From Colocasia esculenta (taxonomy: Eukaryota; Streptophyta; Magnoliopsida; Alismatales; Araceae): a stretch of 64,000 nucleotides of DNA. The notes below the pieces were generated by a model. The model had not been told where the DNA came from. It searched no databases and saw only the letters and a program-made list of their open reading frames with translations. Below, piece by piece: positions 56,387 through 64,000 of this stretch. Every line of letters starts with the position of its first letter. Within the stretch, counting starts at the first letter, position 1. The stretch lies in contig CM024766.1 in assembly GCA_014218235.1 (NCBI GenBank), positions 17,333,346 through 17,397,345 of the forward strand. The letters are read 5' to 3'. A program made the position numbers and the translations under genes.

Positions 56387-57948
56387 ATGACGACTATCAT
56401 GGCTCGCGAACGATCCTCTCAACAAAATCATTGGATCCAGGCGATGAAGTCTCACCACTCGTAGGGAGCCTCACATGATCAAGCCCCTCTTGCCAAAGAC
56501 AATGCGATCCTCACCGGAACGACGACTGACACTCCTATTGCCAATGCTCCCGCCTTGGTTTAGGAAGTAGCAGAACTCCAGGGGTAGGTCCAGCTGTTAG
56601 TGGGTGTTTGCCAAGGGCTTCAGGCCCATCTTGCAGTGCAACTGGAACCTATCTGGTGCTAGAGTAGCAAGCGGAGACCGCCCAACATCCACCCTTGGCG
56701 CAGTCGCGCCGCCACTCTCCGGAGCAATGCGAGGCGTCAGCCCAAAGATCGCGGTAGCCCCCGTCAAACTGCATATCGCCGCAACCATAGGCTCACTCGC
56801 CTCGTAGATCCACCACAACTCCGATGCATCTGCGATCGATCTTGGGCGCCAATTCCCGCGATTCCCTGCGGGAAGATTCAACGCTCTGACCCTAAGTTGG
56901 CAAGATGCCTCCGGCATGTCATTGACTTGGAACGGCAAATGGAGGACCATGCCTGTCAGATGGACGCGATGGTTCACAGGGCTGGCGATAAAGCTCCGGC
57001 GAATGATGACCTGAACTTCCAATCCCCGTTTGCAATGGAAATCGTGGAAGCTCGAGTCTTGCCGAAGTTGCCTCTGCCTTCCATCACCCCTTACGATGAT
57101 ACCACCAACCTGGAGAATCACATCCACTGGTTTGAGTCGCACATGGTGTTCCATGGAGCATCAGATGCGGCAAAGTGTCGAGCCTTTCCGGCCACTTTGA
57201 AGGAGACCGCGAGGGCCTGGTTCGAAACCCTCCCAGCGGGCTCCATCACTTCCTTCCACCAGTTGAAGAAGTCATTTCATGACAACTTCCTGGGCGAGAG
57301 GTCTCAACCCCGCATAGCGGCCTCACTGTTGGCCATGCAGCAGAAGAAGGGCAAGGCCCTCTAAGACTACGTCAAGAGATTCCAGAGTGAAGCCCTTTGC
57401 ATTCCACTCTTGGATGTCCCGCTCTCCATGAACACCCTCATTCAGGGCACTCACGACGGATTCCTTCAATGAACGTTGGGGGTACAACAGCCGACGACCC
57501 TGACCGAACTCCTATCAGCGGCCCAGCGCCATGTTGCATGTGAGGAGAGCCTAGCGCCCAGTAGAGCCGAGAAGGGCGATCAGGCGGAGAAGAAGCGGCC
57601 TTCTGATAACGGTTCAGACCTAGAACGGAAGAAGGGCTGCCGCAATGGAGATTCACTGCACCGACCACACCCCTTCACTGAATACACCCCCCTTGTGGCA
57701 TCTCCCGAACAGATCCTGGCCGAGATATGGGATGAACAATATGTCCGGTGACCTCCTAGAATGTGCTCCGATCCCCGCAGGCACAATCAGGACAAGTACT
57801 ATCTCTTTCAGCGTGACCACGACCACGACACCTCCGAGTGCCGCTAGCTCAAGGACGATATTGAGTCCTTGATCAAATGTGGCTACCTCAGACGATACGT
57901 GCGCCAAAATGAAGGCCACCCGAGACGCCGAGAGTGGACCCCCGAATA
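56387..57948 (+). pseudogene. gypsy gag
   Basis: The frame starts MTTIMARERS at 56387. The gag core is clear at 57030-57360: LPKLPLPSITPYDDTT, HIHWFESHMVFHGASDAAKC, TARAWFETLP, FHQLKKSFHDNFLG, then beyond a stop DYVKRFQSEAL. A zinc-knuckle-like YYLFQRDHDHDTSECR follows near 57800. Gag forms the particle. Multiple stops (57362, 57472, 57846 and more) and shifts make it non-functional. Confidence 0.88.
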
Positions 57949-58099
57949 GCCCATCAACAACGAACCAAACGGGCAGGAGATCAACGTGATCGCGGGAGGC
58001 CTAGGCGCAGGTGAAGAAAGCAGCCATAGTTGACGCAATTATGCTCGAAGGGTGCACCAGGTGGAACTCTCTCTAGCACCTCAGCCCGCCCCTTATCAA

Positions 58100-59780
58100 C
58101 CAGATTCAATACGTGCATAGTCCGAGGAGTCCATCACCTTCTCGGACAATGACCTTGTAGGAGTTACGACTCCACACACCGATGCGTTGGTCATTTCAGC
58201 CACCATCAATCATTGTAACGTGCGATGTATCCTTGCAGATAATGGAAGTGCACCAGATGTATTAGCATACGACTGCTTCCTCCTTATGGGTTTGAAGGCC
58301 GAGTAGCTGACTCTAGTAGAATCGCCTCTGTTTGGCTTCTCTGGAGTTTCGATGCATCCAATGGGTTGGACCCGTCTGCCCATCACTCTGAGAACAACAC
58401 CAAAAAATGTTACTAAAATGATGAATTTTCTGGTAATCAGAAGCATGCCAGGGTACAACGGCATCCTCAGCAGGGGCCTGATTGGCCGTATCAAGGTTGT
58501 ATCCTCATCTCTGCACCAGGAGATGAAGTTCCCTACTCCTCAGGGTGTTGGCAAAGTGCTCAGAAGCTAGCGCGAGTCTCAGCGGTGCTATGTTCTCTCC
58601 TTGAGAGACAAACAGCCCGCAGTAGACCTAGTGGCTCCGCCAGCGCCTACCGAAGAAGCTTCAACCAGTCGTGGGACACCTGCTGAAGACCTGTTTCCGA
58701 TCCAGGTGGACGATGACCCCGAGCATGTCCTCTACATCGGTGCCTTGCTATCAGAGGCCAAACAACAACGCTACAAAGCTTTCCTGCTCACCAACCTGAA
58801 CGCATTCGTGTGGTCGGATGACGAGCTGCCTGGAATCCCTCTAGAAGTAATAACTCACCACCTGAATCTGGATTCAATGGTACCGTCTGTACAACAGAGA
58901 AGGCATCCCGTCAACCGAGAATGGCAGACCGTGATCTATGATCACGTCGTCAAAAGTCGATCAACCGAGCTCCTCCGAGAAGCCCAATATCTGAGGTGGA
59001 TCTCTAATGTAGTCCTCATCCGCAAAGCCAACGAGTGGACTACAAAGATCTCAACAAATCAATGCCAAAGGATAACTTTCCTTTGCTGTGCATAGATCAG
59101 CTGGTAGATGCAACGTCCGGGCACAAGCTTCTCAGCTTTCTGGATGCCTACTCTGGTTATCACCAGATTAGCATTCACCCCCCGGATCAAGATGCCACAA
59201 CGTTCGTGACTGACCTCGGCCTCTACTACTTCACCAGAATGTCATTTGGGTTGAAGAACACAGGCACGACATATCAACGGCTGGTCAACAAGATGTTCGA
59301 GCAGCAAATCGGATGCAACATGGAAGTCTACGTCAACGACATGCTGGTCAAGACACGCCCGAGCACCGATCACCTCGCTGATCTAGAAGAAACCTTCGCC
59401 ACTTTATGAAGATACAACATGAAGCTCAATCCGACCAAGTGCGCCTTCGAAGTCTGATCGAGAAAGTTCCTCGGATTCCTTGTGTCCAACAGAGGGATTG
59501 AGGTGAACCCCGAAAAGATTCAGGCAATCTTAGGGATAAGTAGCCTGAAGATGGTACGCGACGTCCAGTGGCTCACCAGACGCCTCACGGCCCTCAACCG
59601 GTTCATGTCCTGAGCGGCAAAAGAAGCTTCCCCTTCTTCAAGTTGTTGCAAGTCCCCAAAGGCACCTCACCGCAAGGGGGGCAGGTGCTGTGGACCTAGG
59701 ATTATGAAGCGGCCTTCACTGAGCTGAAGGAATACCTCGCTGTTCCGCCAATTCTATCAAAACCGTTTCTCAGAGAACAG
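58100..59780 (+). pseudogene. gypsy protease and reverse transcriptase
   Basis: The protease region has CILADNGSAPDVL (about 58228, corresponding to the DGGSSADIL-type active site) and MGWTRLPITL. RT blocks follow: LYIGALLSEAKQQRYKAFL (58735), WISNVVLIRKAN, then in another frame VDYKDLNKSMPKDNFPL (59033-59085), LDAYSGYHQI, TFVTDLGLYYFTRMSFGLKN and VYVNDMLVKT (59325), then KFLGFLVSNRGIEVNPEKI. The family has YVDDM at the active site; here it is YVNDM. Stops and shifts are frequent. Confidence 0.88.
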
Positions 59781-60071
59781 TTGTTCATGTACTTATCAGT
59801 CACCGAACACTCCATCAGCACGGTATTGACCAGAGAAGAGGCAATAGTGCAACACCCAGTCTACTACGTTAGCAAAGTACTACAAGAGGCCGAAAAGAGA
59901 TATCCCCGAGTAGCGCTCATCACGGTTGCACGGAAACTCATGCCATACTTCCAAGCCCATCCGATCACGGTGTTAACTGACTAGCTGCTGAAGCTCATTT
60001 TACAGCACCCGAAAGCTTTTGAAAGACTTATTAAATGGGCCATAGAGCTTGGAGAGTTCAAGATTGACTAT
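59781..60071 (+). pseudogene. gypsy RNase H, 5' part (interrupted)
   Basis: MFMYLSVTEHSISTVLTREE, VYYVSKVLQEAEKRYPR, then a stop near 59982 and RLIKWAIELGEFKIDY, where the solo LTR is inserted. The reading resumes at 63718. Confidence 0.85.
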
Positions 60072-60072
60072 A

Positions 60073-63000
60073 TGTACGTCATTGCCCGATATTTAGCAGA
60101 ATAAATACCGGAAGATGTGAATGATACAAATAGACGTATCACAGTTGAATAGCGCAGAGTCGCAATTGAACATAAGAACACATTTGAGACTATAATATGG
60201 TCACCAAAAGTATACTTTATTCCATTTCATTCAACTAGTTACAACCTTACATAAGAAGAACCAACTAAAGGGTCCCTTATTCAAATGAAAATGTTTCACT
60301 AATACATAGACTACTCAAATATCTATTCCTAATACTTCATCTCCTCAATGTCGGGTGCTCATCACTCTTGCCCTGCCCCATCAGACTCTACGGGTTTCTC
60401 ATCACTACCTGAAAAGGACAGGATGATAGGGTGAGCGAACTAGCTCAATAGGATTTACATCTCAATATTGTGCGGGCACTAATATACATGATTAACATTT
60501 TAAATAGGCAGATATGCACATGAACATGATAATGCTAATGCATGCTTTTCTAACAAGTTAAGTAGCGGAATAGAACGGATGTCATATCAAATCATATATC
60601 GAATTGCATATACAATGGACAGATAGTTCAAGAGTAGAATCATATGAAAAGAGATTGGCCATATAGATATCATGTATTCACATGATCAGACGTATCATAT
60701 CAAATCTTATCATATCATATCAAATCAAACTTATCATATCATATCAAACGAAGGCACATTCCCACAAAATCTTGCATATAGTATCAGTGCCATACCAAGC
60801 GCCACAAGTCCATACTCCCGCGGTTAATAAGTACGTTGTGGCGCTCCTCCCGAGGACCAGACAGGGCCCCTATTGCACAGGCATTAGTCAAATGGACCGA
60901 AGTCCCATATTGTGCCGAACACACATACACATATTATAGCCACAGAGTTTCAATGACAAGCTCATAGTAATAGGGACATGATCATTCATAGAGTCAAGAT
61001 ATGACAATAGCTCAAGAGAACAAATGGGCAGTATAACGACATATCTTATGTTTCATAATTTGTTAATGTCTTGACATGAGGATGACTAATGACAGATCGT
61101 ACGTGGAACATGTGCTCTCTATCTCCAGGGTACTTCATGGTACAACCAGCTCGGCCTCTATGTGGGAATCCATAGAGAGTGGAGACTTATAGAGGTCTTA
61201 AGGAAAAGATCGCTAGTCTTGCTGATTCGGAATGACTGGCAGAGAGCTCTCAATTCCCCAAGAAGGGTGTGCCTATTCGTGCAAAGGTGTAAGTGACGTG
61301 TCAGGGATCTTTCCTAACATGTATGCAATATGAACAAATAACTGAAACATCGGAAAGCATATAACTTAAAGAAACTCATATACAAACCATGATGAAACAC
61401 TTTAACTAAACACGTCTACGCTAACATGTGTTCACCCATACATTCACATCATATTTTTATCATGTTAAATTGACAATAAGTAAGATCACAAGATAATCAA
61501 ATGAACATAAGGTCAATCACATTTACACATTAGAATCATATTCATATCATTACCGCTTTCAAATTGATGGATTTCTTTTAGGCCAATGCACACTATGGAA
61601 CACTATGCAACATGCTGACGGACCACAAAGACTAACATGCTGACTGACTGACTGAAAAGTATAGCCTCGGGTCGGCCTATGAATAGCGTCCAACACAGTG
61701 GACGTTTTTACAAAATAGTGTGCAGGTAAACAGGTCAGACGGTGCAGAAACTGAATCGCGTCGGCCTACATGGCCGCCTTTCAAGCTAAATCACGTCGGG
61801 GTATAGCGACGCCTTACAGGAAATCATTAAATAATCCAATGGGTGGGAAAACGGCCTGAATCGCGTCCGGGGATCCCGCCGCGATTCAGACTTGCACAGA
61901 CTCCCAGGCAGGCGTGAAGTCTCACGCGGCCGTTGACCGGTCAGTGCGAGAATCACGTCGCCTCTCATGGACGTCTTTTAGTGGATCGCGTTGGACTTGG
62001 CCGACACGATACCAGACACTGGAATCACGTTGTCTGGTTCGGACGTGATTCTAAGCTTTAACCCGAAAATGTAGAAAACCGACTGATCCTCTTACCATGC
62101 TTATATCTCTCTATCTAATGATATTTAGACAAAACATTCAACATGAAATATGAGCAGGACAACTATTAGAAGAACTTTCATGATGGGGGTTTGATCTAAT
62201 TCGGTCTCAAAACGTGTGCATAATAAGAAGAATGTGAAAAGCCCTAACTGTACGCGACTTAGGGAAAACGACTAATACTCCATGTATACTCCATGGAAAT
62301 TGGGCAAATCAAGTGCAAATGAACCTAGACTTGAAGCTCTACAAGATGATATTGGTTTTCATTAATCTTGGCCCAAGAACACCTACCTTTGAATGCTAAG
62401 AACTCCCTGCAGGTTTCTGGGTCGATGCAGAACGAGGTTGAGGAAGACGACGTTTTCCCCAACCGTTCTCCTCTCCTCCAGCACCCTAGGCTTGCTGCTC
62501 ACGACCCCAACTTGTTGCTAAACCTTCCCTAAACTTTTTGTGATGAACTCTTATAGTTTTAGGGTGTATTTACATGTCCTAATGGGACTAGGAAAGGGGG
62601 CTACGAATTCTGCTTTCTATTTTCCAAAATTTGGGATTCTCTCACCCAAAGGAGGTAGCTACACCATGGAAAGGTGTCATATAGGGTTGGCCACGATTTG
62701 GCTTGCCATGCATGGCCATTACCACTAATTTTAACCCTAATTTACCCTCCCTAATCACTGCATAATTACATACATGAATTTTTGGGTATTTTCTTGTCCC
62801 AATTTTTATCCTTGGGCCAAATGTGCTCCATTGGCTCAATCTTGTTAATGGGTTATTAATACATGATGTTGGAAGTCTCTCCAACATGTTTATTTAATTT
62901 ATGGTCGGGTTATTATTCTGCGTTAACAATTTTTCGACTTAGTTTCCTAATTCAGGTAACTTGGTCACGTGTGACGTACATTCAGCCAATCAGATTTTTC

Positions 63001-63717
63001 ATTGCACGAATTCCTTTGTGGAATGCTTAGGGATAATATTTGGGGTTGGTTTATAATTTTTACGGAATTTTTCGATGTGTTTTCTCACATACGGTAGTGG
63101 TACGTAAGTTCTATCATTCCGATAATACAGAAGTTATTTATTTACTATTTTCATACTTGAATTTGTTCATGGGTCATAAGTTGTCCATTGGTCCAATTTA
63201 TTTTATGGACTATCCCCACATATTGTTTGGAGTCCACCCATCATTTTAATTTGGTTCATGATCATATTTTATACACATGATAATGGATTTTCCAACTTAT
63301 TTCCTAATTACGATAATAAGTCACACTAACTCTTAAATATACCCCAAATGACTTTTATTGACCCAAATTTCTTAATGGATCATTAGAGAATATTATTTGA
63401 AGTCCATCTATGATTTTTATTTAATTTTCTGACTCATCTAAGTATGTGTGATAATGATTTCCTAACTTATTCCCTGATTACGATACTCAGTCGCGAAACG
63501 CCTTAAACTTGGATCATCCGATTTTCCTTTGCACGAATTTCTCTGTGGGTCATTAGGGAGTATTATTTAGAGTTAAACTATGGTTATTATGAAAATTTTT
63601 AATGGGTTTTTGTATGTATGATAATGACACGTGCATTTTTGCTATTTCACAAATATTGAATTTATCATTTTCAATTTATTTCTAATTTTCCAATTACCGA
63701 ATTTTCGGGGTGTTACA
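60073..63717 (-). mobile_element. solo LTR (minus orientation) inserted in the gypsy RNase H region
   Basis: On the minus strand it starts TGTAACACCCCGAAAATTCG (63717) and ends near ATATCGGGCAATGACGTACA (60073), about 3.65 kb. CTAT flanks both sides (60068-60071 and 63718-63721), consistent with a 4-5 base duplication. Landmarks shared with the solo LTR at 14646-22047 include TGAGATGTAAATCCTA and CTCTATGGATTCC-like blocks. No coding interior. Confidence 0.8.
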
Positions 63718-63999
63718 CTATCGCCCAAAGACTTCCATCAAAGCACAGGCGCTAGCAGACTTCGTGGCAGAATGCTCTATCCCTGCCGAGATGGACCCTC
63801 CACTGGCAGACGAACCCCCGTGAGAGCTCTACGTGGACGGGTCCTCTTGTGTCATAGGGAGCGGTGCAGGGCTGGTCCTCATATCCTTAGAGGGTTTAGA
63901 GTTCCAGTATGCCCTTAGGTTATGCTTCACTGCCTCTAACAACGCAGTCTAATACGAAGCACTGCTGTCCAAAATCAGAATGGCTAGACACCTCGGAGC
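63718..63999 (+). pseudogene. gypsy RNase H continued and second RNase H domain (runs off the window)
   Basis: Resumes as YRPKTSIKAQALADFVAECS, then after a TGA (where Trp is usual) ELYVDGSSCVIGSGAGLVL, YALRLCFTASNNAV, YEALLSKIRMARHLGA. The LYVDGSS...G.G..L pattern is the extra, archaeal-type RNase H found after the first in Tat-lineage elements. The integrase is beyond the window. Confidence 0.85.
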
Positions 64000-64000
64000 A

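Overview
This is nuclear DNA of a flowering plant. The evidence is an intron-containing endosulfine-type gene, plant-type Ty1/copia, Ty3/gypsy, CACTA, hAT and Helitron elements, a B3-domain open frame, and subtilase and MYB gene fragments. The GC-rich gene fragments and very long gypsy LTRs fit a non-grass monocot or magnoliid better than a grass, but the species is not identified. I recognise one convincingly intact host gene; almost everything else is transposable-element sequence, much of it nested.

Layout. 1-3232: 3' part of a decayed Ty1/copia element (integrase end, RT, RNase H, polypurine tract, 3' LTR). 4003-4096: hairpin MITE. 4609-5892: element with long terminal inverted repeats carrying a captured subtilase fragment. 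6982-8042 (minus): endosulfine/ARPP19-like gene, six coding exons, 127 aa, with the Greatwall target motif FDSADW. 8353-14460: nested layers: a GC-rich inverted-repeat element, a MITE, a short non-autonomous LTR retrotransposon (8988-11021, TSD CATGG), an inverted pair of repeat arms, LINE remnants and a hAT element (12308-13353, TSD TCCTGAAA). 14646-22047: one ~4.1 kb solo LTR (TSD TTGCA) holding a second non-autonomous LTR element (14938-17873, TSD AATTA) and a hAT MITE (20350-20702, TSD GTCTTGAA). 22398-25327: non-autonomous minus-strand Helitron whose unoccupied target is preserved in the adjacent tandem duplicate. About 30-37.6 kb: decayed autonomous Helitron with a Rep-helicase and an RPA1-like gene. 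37944-48971: 11.0 kb CACTA element (TSD AAG) with TNP2-type and Transposase_24-type genes. 51337-51819 (minus): B3-like frame. 52-55.1 kb: probable Helitron with a captured AS1/RS2-like MYB fragment. 55613-64000: Tat-lineage Ty3/gypsy element, interrupted in its RNase H region by a ~3.6 kb solo LTR (60073-63717).

How parts relate. The two non-autonomous LTR elements have different LTRs but share one open frame that resembles neither gag, RT nor integrase, with a weak similarity to the end of a retropepsin fold; this is the best candidate here for something undescribed. The two solo LTRs belong to related long-LTR families in opposite orientation. Element boundaries were set by TSDs and terminal motifs read from the sequence. 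No database search was run; family names rest on motif recognition.
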